Below are positions 9,967 through 18,362 of a DNA stretch of 64,000 nucleotides, in pieces (positions within the stretch are counted from its first letter, which is position 1; the number at the start of each line of letters is the position of its first letter). Origin of the DNA: Crenobacter caeni. Its GTDB lineage: Bacteria > Pseudomonadota > Gammaproteobacteria > Burkholderiales > Chromobacteriaceae. The notes under the pieces are model-generated. The model worked only from the letters and a program-made list of their open reading frames with translations. It was not told where the DNA came from and did not search any database. Both the position numbers and the translations under genes were made by a program. The stretch spans positions 124,001-188,000 of the forward strand of contig NZ_JAAGAA010000009.1 of the NCBI RefSeq assembly GCF_010435965.1. The letters run 5' to 3'.

Positions 9967-10551
9967 ATGAGTGAGCAGAAAGTCGATGCGGGGCGTCGCC
10001 GTTTCCTGACCGTCGCCACCACCGCCGCAGGCGGGGTGGCCGCGGCTGGGGTCGCCACGCCGTTCCTGATGAGTTTCTTTCCGTCGGAGCGGGCCAAGGC
10101 CGCCGGTGCCCCGGTCGAGGTGGATATCAGCAAGCTCGAGCCCGGCCAGAAGATCAACGTCGAATGGCGCGGCAAGCCGGTGTGGGTGCTCTCGCGCACG
10201 CCCGAGCAGCTCAAGGCGCTACCGGGGGTCAACGGCGACGTGCTGGACCCCAACTCCGAAATGCCGCAGCAGCCGGCGTACTGCCAGAACGAGTTCCGTT
10301 CGATCAAGCCGGAAATCCTGGTTGCCGTCGGCATCTGTACCCACCTCGGTTGCTCGCCAACCTACCGTCCGGACCTCGCGCCGGCCGACCTCGGCCCGAA
10401 CTGGAAGGGCGGCTTCTACTGTCCGTGCCATGGCTCCAAGTTCGACCTGGCCGCCCGCGTCTACAAGGGTGTACCGGCGCCGTCCAACCTCGAGATTCCT
10501 CCGCACAAATACCTCACCGAGACCAGGTTGCTGGTCGGTGACGACAAATAA
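9967..10551 (+). CDS. petA: Cytochrome bc1 Rieske iron-sulfur subunit
   Basis: This subunit carries electrons from ubiquinol to cytochrome c1. The N-terminus has a twin-arginine export signal (GRRRFLTVATTAAGG) that also acts as the membrane anchor. The [2Fe-2S] ligands are in CTHLGC and CPCHGS, about 20-25 residues apart. I chose the ATG at 9967 (194 residues) because GAGGA lies 10 bases upstream. The ATG at 9946 has no such site. It is followed by petB after 17 bases in the classic petABC operon. Confidence 0.95.
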   Translation: MSEQKVDAGRRRFLTVATTAAGGVAAAGVATPFLMSFFPSERAKAAGAPVEVDISKLEPGQKINVEWRGKPVWVLSRTPEQLKALPGVNGDVLDPNSEMPQQPAYCQNEFRSIKPEILVAVGICTHLGCSPTYRPDLAPADLGPNWKGGFYCPCHGSKFDLAARVYKGVPAPSNLEIPPHKYLTETRLLVGDDK

Positions 10552-10568
10552 GCAAGGGAAGGCCTGAT

Positions 10569-11945
10569 ATGAGCAAAGGACAAACCATTGTGGAAAACGC
10601 GAGCGAGCGCGCGGCCGACGCGGCTCGCCCGGGGGCTGGCGGCAAGGTGCTCGAGTGGATCGACGCGCGCTTTCCGCTGTCGTCGTCGCTGAAGGCGCAC
10701 GTCACCGAGTATTACGCACCGAAGAACTTCAACTTCTGGTACTTCTTCGGTTCGCTGGCGATGCTGGTGCTGGTGATCCAGATCGTCACCGGTATCTTCC
10801 TGACCATGAACTACAAGCCGGATGCGGCGCTGGCGTTCATGTCCGTCGAGTACATCATGCGCGACGTGTCGGGCGGCTGGATCATTCGCTACATGCACTC
10901 GACCGGCGCTTCGATGTTCTTCGTCGTCGTCTACCTGCACATGTTCCGCGGCCTGATCTACGGCTCGTACAAGCAGCCGCGCGAGCTGGTGTGGGTGTTC
11001 GGCACGCTGATCTTCCTCGCGCTGATGGCCGAGGCGTTCATGGGCTACCTCTTGCCGTGGGGCCAGATGTCGTTCTGGGGCGCTCAGGTGATCGTCAACC
11101 TGTTCGGCTCGCTGCCGGTGATCGGCCCTGACCTGTCTGTGTGGATCCGCGGCGACTTCGTGGTGTCCGACGCGACGCTGAACCGCTTCTTCGCGCTGCA
11201 CGTGATCGCGGTGCCGCTGGTGCTGCTCGCGCTGGTGGTGGCCCACCTGGTTGCGCTGCACGAAGTCGGCTCCAACAACCCGGACGGCGTCGAGATCAAG
11301 AAGCTGAAGGACGAAAACGGCATCCCGCTGGACGGTATCCCGTTCCACCCGTACTACACGGTGAAGGACGTGCTGGGCGTGGTGGTGTTCCTGATCGTGT
11401 TCTCCGCGATCCTGTTCTTCGCGCCGGAAGGCGGCGGCTACTTCCTCGAGAAGCCGAACTTCGACCCGGCGGATCCGCTGAAGACTCCGCTGCATATCGC
11501 GCCGGTGTGGTACTTCACCCCGTTCTACGCGATCCTGCGCGCGGTGCCGTCGTTCTTCGGCACCCAGGTGTGGGGCGTGCTGGCGATGGGCGCAGCCGTC
11601 GTGCTGATCGGCCTGTTGCCGTGGCTGGACAAGAGCCCGGTCAAGTCGATCCGCTACCGCGGCCCGAAGTTCAAGGTGATGCTGACCCTGTTCATCATCT
11701 CCTTCATCGGCCTGGGTATCCTGGGCGCGATCCCGTCGACCGACGTGCGTACCGTGATTGCGCAGGTGATGAGCTTCGTCTACTTCGCGTTCTTCCTCGC
11801 GATGCCGTTCTACACCAAGAACGACGTCGGCAGTACGCCGGTTCCGACCCGGGTGACGATGTCGACGCCGGCTCGCCAGATCCGTTTCGCGATCCTGTGG
11901 GCGGTGACCATCATCGGCGCGGCGCTGTTCGCGATGTACGTGTAA
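10569..11945 (+). CDS. petB: Cytochrome bc1 cytochrome b subunit
   Basis: This is the core membrane subunit that oxidises ubiquinol at the Qo site and reduces quinone at the Qi site. The 458-residue protein has about eight to nine membrane helices. Heme-ligand histidines appear in HSTGASMFFVVVYLH and in HVIAVPLVLLALVVAH, each pair 14 residues apart. The Qo motif reads PVWYF rather than the commoner PEWYF. The N-terminus is extended by about 35 residues before the first conserved helix. It is the second gene of petABC. Confidence 0.97.
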   Translation: MSKGQTIVENASERAADAARPGAGGKVLEWIDARFPLSSSLKAHVTEYYAPKNFNFWYFFGSLAMLVLVIQIVTGIFLTMNYKPDAALAFMSVEYIMRDVSGGWIIRYMHSTGASMFFVVVYLHMFRGLIYGSYKQPRELVWVFGTLIFLALMAEAFMGYLLPWGQMSFWGAQVIVNLFGSLPVIGPDLSVWIRGDFVVSDATLNRFFALHVIAVPLVLLALVVAHLVALHEVGSNNPDGVEIKKLKDENGIPLDGIPFHPYYTVKDVLGVVVFLIVFSAILFFAPEGGGYFLEKPNFDPADPLKTPLHIAPVWYFTPFYAILRAVPSFFGTQVWGVLAMGAAVVLIGLLPWLDKSPVKSIRYRGPKFKVMLTLFIISFIGLGILGAIPSTDVRTVIAQVMSFVYFAFFLAMPFYTKNDVGSTPVPTRVTMSTPARQIRFAILWAVTIIGAALFAMYV

Positions 11946-11961
11946 ACGGGGGACGCTTCAA

Positions 11962-12720
11962 ATGACCAAGACGATTCGACAACTGATCGCGGCCGCCGTC
12001 CTTGCCCTGCCGATGGCAGGTGCCTTGGCCGCCGGCGGCGGCAACTACGACAAGGCTCCGATCGACATCAAGGACACCGAGAGCCTGCAGCGCGGCGCGC
12101 AGATGTTCACCAACTACTGCCTGTCGTGCCACTCGGCCAACGCGATGCGCTGGAACCGCCTGCAGGATATCGGCTTGTCCGAGCAGCAGATCAAGGACAA
12201 CATCCTGCCACCGGGCGCCAAGATCGGCGACCCGATGAAGATCGCGATGACGCCGGCGGACGCCAAGGCGTGGTTTGGCGCGATGCCGCCCGACCTGTCG
12301 GTGATGGCGCGTGCACGTGGCGCGGATTACATCTACAGCTATCTGCGCAGCTTCTACAAGGACCCGACCCGCGAGACCGGCTGGAACAACCTGGTGTTCG
12401 ACAAGGCCGCGATGCCGCACGTCTTCTTCGAGTGGCAGGGCGAGCAGGTGCTCAAGCACGAGAAGGGCGCAGACGGCCACGAGGTCGCCAAGCTCGAACT
12501 GGTGAAGGCCGGCACGCTGACCAAGCTGGAAAACGGCAAGGCCAACACCGCCGAGTACGACAAGCGGATGGCCGACCTGACCAACTTCATGGTGTTCATG
12601 GGCGAGCCTTCGCAGGTCAAGCGCCACCAGCTCGGCTACATCGTGCTGCTGTTCCTGATCGTGGTGATGCTGCCCTTGGCGTATCTGCTGAAGAAGGAAT
12701 ACTGGCGCGACGTCCACTGA
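11962..12720 (+). CDS. petC: Cytochrome bc1 cytochrome c1 subunit
   Basis: This subunit accepts electrons from the Rieske centre and passes them to soluble or bound cytochrome c. The 252-residue protein has an N-terminal signal peptide ending near LAAGGGN, one covalent heme site CLSCH near residue 53, the PPDLSVMARARG block, and a C-terminal membrane anchor (YIVLLFLIVVMLPLAYLL). The family's axial methionine is probably in the AKIGDPMKIAM stretch or later. It is followed by a terminator. Confidence 0.96.
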   Translation: MTKTIRQLIAAAVLALPMAGALAAGGGNYDKAPIDIKDTESLQRGAQMFTNYCLSCHSANAMRWNRLQDIGLSEQQIKDNILPPGAKIGDPMKIAMTPADAKAWFGAMPPDLSVMARARGADYIYSYLRSFYKDPTRETGWNNLVFDKAAMPHVFFEWQGEQVLKHEKGADGHEVAKLELVKAGTLTKLENGKANTAEYDKRMADLTNFMVFMGEPSQVKRHQLGYIVLLFLIVVMLPLAYLLKKEYWRDVH

Positions 12721-12737
12721 GGCAAAACCAGGCAGTG

Positions 12738-12770
12738 AAAACGGGGGCGCAAGCCCCCGTTTTTCTTTTT
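12738..12770 (+). terminator. Rho-independent terminator of petABC
   Basis: AAAACGGGGGC-GCAA-GCCCCCGTTTTTCTTTT forms a compact GC stem with an A-tract before and a U-tract after it, directly following petC. Confidence 0.92.
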
Positions 12771-12864
12771 GCGATCAGATGCTTGCCGCATCCGGCTGGC
12801 GATGCTGCTTGACATCGGTTAAAATGCCTGATTCGCATAGACGCAACAAGGACACACGTTAACC

Positions 12865-13467
12865 ATGATGACTCTGTATTCCGGTACCACCTGCCCGTTC
12901 AGCCAGCGTTGCCGCATCGTGTTGCACGAGAAGGGGATGGATTTCGAAATCATCGACGTGGACCTGCACAACAAGCCGGAAGACCTGGCGGTGATGAACC
13001 CGTACAACGAGGTGCCGGTGCTGGTCGAGCGCGATCTGATCCTGCACGAATCGAACATCATCAACGAGTACATCGACGAGCGCTTCCCGCACCCGCAGCT
13101 GATGCCGGCCGACCCGGTGATGCGCGCGCGTGCCCGCCTGTTCCTGTTCCGCTTCGAGACCGAGCTGTTCCGCCACGTGAAGACGCTGGAAGGCGGCGCC
13201 ACCGGCAAGGAAGCCTCCAAGGCGCGCGAGGCGATCCGCGACGGGCTGACCACCATCGCGCCGATCTTCGCCAAGCAGAAGTTCGTGCTCGGTGACGAGT
13301 TCTCGATGATCGACGTGGCGATCGCCCCGCTGTTGTGGCGTCTCGAGCACTACGGCATCGACCTGGGCAAGAGCGCCGCACCCATCCTCAAGTACGCCGA
13401 GCGCCTGTTCCAGCGCCAGTCCTTCATCGACTCGCTGACGCCGTCCGAGAAGGCGATGCGCAAGTAA
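12865..13467 (+). CDS. sspA: Stringent starvation protein A
   Basis: This 200-residue protein has a glutathione-S-transferase fold and binds RNA polymerase, altering transcription in stationary phase and stress. The thioredoxin-like N-terminal domain reads MTLYSGTTCPFSQRCRIVLHEKG, and the GST block NPYNEVPVLVERDLILHESNIINEY is complete. The helical C-terminal domain covers residues about 90-200. The first two codons are both ATG, so the start could be 12865 or 12868. sspB overlaps its stop codon, as in other beta- and gammaproteobacteria. Confidence 0.95.
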   Translation: MMTLYSGTTCPFSQRCRIVLHEKGMDFEIIDVDLHNKPEDLAVMNPYNEVPVLVERDLILHESNIINEYIDERFPHPQLMPADPVMRARARLFLFRFETELFRHVKTLEGGATGKEASKAREAIRDGLTTIAPIFAKQKFVLGDEFSMIDVAIAPLLWRLEHYGIDLGKSAAPILKYAERLFQRQSFIDSLTPSEKAMRK

Positions 13468-13886
13468 TGGGCACCAGCACCAAGCCCTACCTGCTGCGCG
13501 CGCTCTACGAGTGGTGCTGCGACAACGGCCAGACGCCGCACCTTCTGGTGTGGGTCGACGCACGCACCCAGGTGCCGCTCGAATTCGTGAAGAACAACGA
13601 GATCGTGCTCAACGTTGGCCCGTCCGCGTGCCGTGCGCTGAAGATCGACAACGACTGGATCTCGTTCTCGGCGCGCTTTGGCGGCGTCGCCCGCGAGATC
13701 TGGATCCCGGTCGGCAACGTGATGTCGATCTTCGCGCGCGAAAGCGGCGAGGGTATGGGCTTCGAGGTCGAGGCCGAAGAAACGCCGGACGAGATGCCGC
13801 CGGTGTCGCCTGCCGACGCGGGCGCGCCCGACGACGAGCCACCGCCGCGCCCGTCCGGGCCGCCGTCGCTGCGCATCGTCAAGTAA
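13467..13886 (+). CDS. sspB: ClpXP specificity-enhancing factor SspB
   Basis: This adaptor delivers ssrA-tagged and some other proteins to ClpXP. The 139-residue protein has the conserved substrate-binding domain (YLLRALYEWCCDNG, then VPLEFVKNNEIVLNVG) in residues 1-100. A low-complexity acidic and proline-rich tail follows, ending in PSLRIVK, the short ClpX-docking peptide. The start ATG at 13467 shares its A with the sspA stop (TAATG), implying translational coupling. An upstream extension in this frame lies wholly inside sspA and is rejected. Confidence 0.94.
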   Translation: MGTSTKPYLLRALYEWCCDNGQTPHLLVWVDARTQVPLEFVKNNEIVLNVGPSACRALKIDNDWISFSARFGGVAREIWIPVGNVMSIFARESGEGMGFEVEAEETPDEMPPVSPADAGAPDDEPPPRPSGPPSLRIVK

Positions 13887-13900
13887 AGGGCTGCACCTGA

Positions 13901-13940
13901 CATCCGCCCGGCTTCGCAAGAAGCCGGGCGGATGTTTTTT
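13901..13940 (+). terminator. Rho-independent terminator of sspAB
   Basis: CATCCGCCCGGCTT and AAGCCGGGCGGATG form a 14-bp perfect stem with a six-base loop, followed by six T residues. Confidence 0.93.
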
Positions 13941-14049
13941 GATCTGGCGCATTGGCTTGGCGGGCGCTTTCATTCCAGAATGATGTCATCGGCCGCCGGC
14001 CGAGGTGGCTACGGCGACCGCCTTCGACATCCAGTTCGGGAGCAGAGCC

Positions 14050-16080
14050 ATGCCCAGCCCATCCGTCCATGCCTTGCGCAACCTCGCCCTCGTCGGCCCC
14101 GCCGGCAGCGGCAAGACGTCCCTTACCGAGGCGCTGCTGTTCGCCGCCGGCGCGATTCCCAGCCGCGGCAGCGTCGAGCGCGGCGACACCGTTAGCGACT
14201 TCGACCCGCAGGAGCATGCGCTCGGCCACTCGGTGTTCCCGGCGCTCGCCGCGTGCGAGCGCGAGGGCATCCGCCTGCAACTGATCGACACCCCCGGCTT
14301 GCCGGCGCTCGCTGCCCGTGCGCTGTGTGCGGTCGAGGCGGTCGAGACTGCGGTGCTGTGCATTCCGGCGATTAGCGGCGTCGACGCGCAAGCGCGGCGC
14401 TTGTTCGCCGGTGCGGCGGGTGCGTGCAGGATGGTCGTCGTCAACAAGATCGACGCCCCGGGTGTCGACTACGCGGCCTTGCTGACAAGCCTGCGCGACG
14501 CGTTTGGCGCGGGTTGCCTGCCGCTCAACCTGCCGACGGCCGACGGCAACGGCGTCGCCGATTGCTATTTTTCGCCCGATTACGACGCGGCCACCGCCGG
14601 CACCTCGGTACGCGCCGCGCACGACGCGCTGGTCGACCAGGTGGTCGAGCTGGATGAAGCGCTGATGGCGCGCTATCTCGAGCAGGGCGAAACGCTGGAG
14701 CCCGCGCAACTGCACACGCCGTTCGAGGCCGCGCTGCGCGCGGGGCATCTGGTGCCGGTGTGCTTCGTGTCGGCGCGCAGCGGTGCCGGCGTCGACGCGC
14801 TGCTCGACGTGTTTGCCCGCCTCGCGCCCGACCCCAGCGAAGGCAAGGCGCCGGCCTTCGCACGCGGCGAGGGGGCAGATGCCCGTCCGGTTCAGGTGCT
14901 GCCAGACGCAGCTGCGCATGTGCTCGCGCATGTGTTCCAGGTGCACAACGACCCGTATCGCGGCAAGCTTGCGCTGTTTCGCATCCATCAGGGCACGCTC
15001 CAGAGTGGCGCACAGCTTTTTATTGGTGACGCGAAGAAGCCGCTGCGGGTCAGCCACCTCTTGAGGGTGCAGGGCAAGCAGCAGGTCGAGGTGGCCGCCG
15101 GCGGGCCGGGCGAGATCCTGGCGCTGGCCCGTGTCGACGAATTGCAGCGCGACGCGGTGCTGCACGACAGCCACGACGAGGATGGCTTCCATCTGCTGCC
15201 GCCGCCCTTTGCGCAACCGGTCGCAGGTGTCGCCCTTTCCGCGGCCAAGCTCGGCGACGAGCAGAAGCTCGCCGACGCGCTCGCCATGCTGTGCGAGGAG
15301 GATGCGGGCATCCGCGTCGAGCGCGATGCGCAAGGCAAACAACTGGTGTTGCGTGCGCAGGGCGAGGCACACCTGAAGCTGTTGCTGTCGCAACTGGCCG
15401 CGCGCTGGGGGCTCAAGCCCCAGACAGCGCCGCCGACGGTCGCCTACCGCGAGACGGTCAGCGCGAGCGCGCAGGCGCGTTACCGCCACAAGAAGCAGAG
15501 CGGCGGCGCCGGCCAGTTCGGCGAGGTCGAGCTGAAGGTCGAGCCGCTCGCGCGCGGCGAGGGTTTCCAGTTTGTCGATCAGGTCAAGGGCGGCACCATC
15601 CCGGGCACCTTCATGCCGGCGGTCGAGAAGGGGGTGCGCCAGGCCCTGGCCGACGGCGTGCTGGCCGGCTTCCCGGTCGAGGACGTGCGGGTGTGCGTGC
15701 TCGACGGCAAGCACCACGCGGTCGACTCCAACGAGGTGTCGTTCGTGACCGCTGCGCGCCACGCGACGACCGACGCGCTGCGCGGGGCGGCGCCCCTGCT
15801 GCTCGAGCCGATCGGCGAGGTAACGGTGCGGATGATGGATGCCGACTTCGGCCCGGTGTCCGCCGAGCTGACCCAGCGCCGTGGCCGCTTGCAGGGCAGC
15901 GAGGCGCCTGCGCCCGGCGTGACCGAGCTGCGCGCGTGGGTGCCGCTGGCCGAGATGGACGGCTTCGAGGCGCGGCTGCGCGGCCTGCTCGCCGGCGAGT
16001 GCGACTTCTGCCTCGCGTTCAGCCACTACGAGCGGGTGCCGGACGAAGTACGCCGGCGGGTGTTCCCGGCGGCCGGCTAA
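14050..16080 (+). CDS. Elongation factor G-like protein (EF-G2/FusA paralogue)
   Basis: This 676-residue protein is a translational GTPase of the EF-G/TetM class, but it differs from canonical EF-G. The G1 loop is GPAGSGKTSL instead of AHVDAGKTT, G3 is DTPGLPAL and G4 is NKID. Domain II, III, IV and V regions follow, with the YRHKKQSGGAGQFGEV block of domain IV. The ATG at 14050 has GGGAG seven bases upstream. A GTG at 14005 would add 15 residues. It is a stand-alone gene, unlike fusA in the str operon. Roles proposed for such paralogues include recycling or stress, and none is shown here. Confidence 0.88.
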   Translation: MPSPSVHALRNLALVGPAGSGKTSLTEALLFAAGAIPSRGSVERGDTVSDFDPQEHALGHSVFPALAACEREGIRLQLIDTPGLPALAARALCAVEAVETAVLCIPAISGVDAQARRLFAGAAGACRMVVVNKIDAPGVDYAALLTSLRDAFGAGCLPLNLPTADGNGVADCYFSPDYDAATAGTSVRAAHDALVDQVVELDEALMARYLEQGETLEPAQLHTPFEAALRAGHLVPVCFVSARSGAGVDALLDVFARLAPDPSEGKAPAFARGEGADARPVQVLPDAAAHVLAHVFQVHNDPYRGKLALFRIHQGTLQSGAQLFIGDAKKPLRVSHLLRVQGKQQVEVAAGGPGEILALARVDELQRDAVLHDSHDEDGFHLLPPPFAQPVAGVALSAAKLGDEQKLADALAMLCEEDAGIRVERDAQGKQLVLRAQGEAHLKLLLSQLAARWGLKPQTAPPTVAYRETVSASAQARYRHKKQSGGAGQFGEVELKVEPLARGEGFQFVDQVKGGTIPGTFMPAVEKGVRQALADGVLAGFPVEDVRVCVLDGKHHAVDSNEVSFVTAARHATTDALRGAAPLLLEPIGEVTVRMMDADFGPVSAELTQRRGRLQGSEAPAPGVTELRAWVPLAEMDGFEARLRGLLAGECDFCLAFSHYERVPDEVRRRVFPAAG

Positions 16081-16088
16081 GGCAGGCA

Positions 16089-16115
16089 TAAAAAGGGGGC
16101 GCCTAGCGGCGCCCC
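16089..16115 (-). terminator. Rho-independent terminator of glnK-amtB
   Basis: On the minus strand, GGGGCGCC-GCTA-GGCGCCCC is followed by CTTTTTA, about 30 bases after the amtB stop. The opposite strand has no U-run, so it serves the minus strand. Confidence 0.85.
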
Positions 16116-16146
16116 AAGTCCCTTACCACAACAACACAGCTTGCCC

Positions 16147-17445
16147 TTATTCGACCCGTTCGCCGTGCAGGCGTACGTCCAGCCCCTCGCGCTCTTCTTC
16201 TTCGGTGACGCGCAGGCCCATGGTCAGGTCGATGATCTTCAGCAGTACGAAGGTGACGATCGCGCAGTACACGATGGTGACGCCGGCGCCGATGGCCTGG
16301 GTGAGCAAGTCGCCTTCGACGCCGCCGATTGCCTTGACCGCCAGCGGGCCGGTCAACAGCGCGCCGACGATGCCGCCGATGCCGTGCACGCCGAACGCGT
16401 CGAGCGAGTCGTCGTACTTCATCATGTGCTTGAGGCCGGTGGCGCCCCAGTAGCAGACCAGGCCGGACACTGCGCCGATGACCATCGCGCCCTTGGCGTC
16501 GACAAAACCTGCGGCCGGGGTGATGGCGACCAGGCCGGCGACGGCGCCCGAGGCGATGCCCAGTACCGACGGTTTGCCCTTGAGCGCCCATTCGGCAAAC
16601 ATCCACGCCAGCGCGGCGACGCCGGTGGCGATCTGCGTGGTCATCATTGCCATGGCGGCGCGGCCGTCGGCGGCGACAGCGGAGCCGGCGTTAAAGCCGA
16701 ACCAGCCCACCCACAGCATGGAGGCGCCAACCAGCGTCAGCACCAGGTTGTGCGGCGCCATCGGCTCCTTGCCGTAACCGACGCGCTTGCCCAGTACCAG
16801 GCAGCACACCAGGCCGGCGATGCCCGCGTTGATGTGGACGACGGTGCCGCCGGCGAAGTCGAGCACGCCGTGGTCGAACATCCAGCCGCCCGGCGCCCAT
16901 ACCCAGTGCGCGACCGGCACGTAGACCGCCAGCGACCACAGCGCCATGAAGACCAGCATCGCAGAGAACTTCATGCGTTCGGCGAACGCACCGGTGATCA
17001 GCGCCGGCGTGATGATCGCGAAGGTCAGCTGGAACATCATGAATACCGGCTCGGGAATGGTCGCGGCCAGCGGGTGGACGGTCAGCTTGCCCTCGTCCTT
17101 GAGGAAGGTGAGGCCGTCCAGCAGCACGCGGTCGAAGCCGCCGATCAGGCTGTTGCCCGGCATGAAGGCGAGGCTGTAGCCGATCACTACCCACAGCACG
17201 GTGATCAGCGCGGTGATCGAGAAGCTCTGCATCAGCGTCGAGAGCACGTTCTTCTTGCGCACCATGCCGGCGTAAAAGAGCGCAAGGCCCGGGATGGTCA
17301 TGAACAGCACCAGCGCGGTCGACGTCATCATCCACGCGGTGTCGCCGGCGCTGATCTTGGACGCCTCGACGAGTTCGGGCGCGGCACCGGCGAAGGCCGG
17401 CATGGCGGCCGCCGCGAGGGCGGCACAACTAGCGATTCTTTTCAT
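16147..17445 (-). CDS. amtB: Ammonium transporter AmtB
   Basis: This inner-membrane channel for ammonium uptake has 432 residues in the chosen form. A cleavable signal peptide (MKRIASCAALAAAAMPAFA) precedes eleven predicted membrane helices. The two pore histidines are in VHINAGIAG and VHGIGGIVGA, and the FYAGMVRKKN block after helix 1 is typical. The start at 17445 is preferred over 17466 because the signal peptide begins there. It follows glnK by about 30 bases and shares its nitrogen-controlled promoter. GlnK is expected to plug the channel when nitrogen is plentiful. Confidence 0.95.
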   Translation of the reverse strand: MKRIASCAALAAAAMPAFAGAAPELVEASKISAGDTAWMMTSTALVLFMTIPGLALFYAGMVRKKNVLSTLMQSFSITALITVLWVVIGYSLAFMPGNSLIGGFDRVLLDGLTFLKDEGKLTVHPLAATIPEPVFMMFQLTFAIITPALITGAFAERMKFSAMLVFMALWSLAVYVPVAHWVWAPGGWMFDHGVLDFAGGTVVHINAGIAGLVCCLVLGKRVGYGKEPMAPHNLVLTLVGASMLWVGWFGFNAGSAVAADGRAAMAMMTTQIATGVAALAWMFAEWALKGKPSVLGIASGAVAGLVAITPAAGFVDAKGAMVIGAVSGLVCYWGATGLKHMMKYDDSLDAFGVHGIGGIVGALLTGPLAVKAIGGVEGDLLTQAIGAGVTIVYCAIVTFVLLKIIDLTMGLRVTEEEEREGLDVRLHGERVE

Positions 17446-17475
17446 GTTGGTTCTCCCCTTTAACACTTGTGCCTA

Positions 17476-18033
<558 letters not shown>

Positions 18034-18077
18034 CTAAACTGCACGCATCAATCTGATGACATACCTAGGAGCCAACG

Positions 18078-18359
18078 ATGCTGAGCCAGAAACTGTTTGA
18101 CGAGATCAGCGCGAAGATCAGCGAGACCATCGCCGCCAGCCCGGCCAAGGACATCGAGAAGAACGTCAAGGCGATGATGGCGGCGACTTTCGCCAGGATG
18201 GATCTGGTCACCCGCGAGGAATTCGACGTGCAGCAGGAAGTGCTCGCGCGCACCCGCGAGCAGCTCGCGGGTCTGGAAGCGCGGCTGTCCGCGCTGGAGG
18301 CGGCCAGTGCGCCGGCGCCGGGCTCGCCCGAGGAGCAGGCCAACCTCGGCCTGTCCTGA
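18078..18359 (+). CDS. ubiK: Ubiquinone biosynthesis accessory factor UbiK
   Basis: This 93-residue protein of the YqiC/BMFP family assists ubiquinone biosynthesis under aerobic conditions, with UbiJ in known cases. It begins MLSQKLFDEISAKISE, contains KDIEKNVKAMMAATFARMDLVTREEFDVQ, and ends in a predicted coiled coil (residues about 50-78) and a Pro/Ala tail. AGGAG precedes the ATG. It runs straight into the ComM gene with only three bases between, so the two are probably co-transcribed. Confidence 0.9.
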   Translation: MLSQKLFDEISAKISETIAASPAKDIEKNVKAMMAATFARMDLVTREEFDVQQEVLARTREQLAGLEARLSALEAASAPAPGSPEEQANLGLS

Positions 18360-18362
18360 GCG

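Noticed and set aside
13879..16089. A 736-codon open frame opposite the EF-G-like gene
   Set aside because: It is an antisense shadow. The plus-strand frame has clear GTPase motifs and normal codon use.
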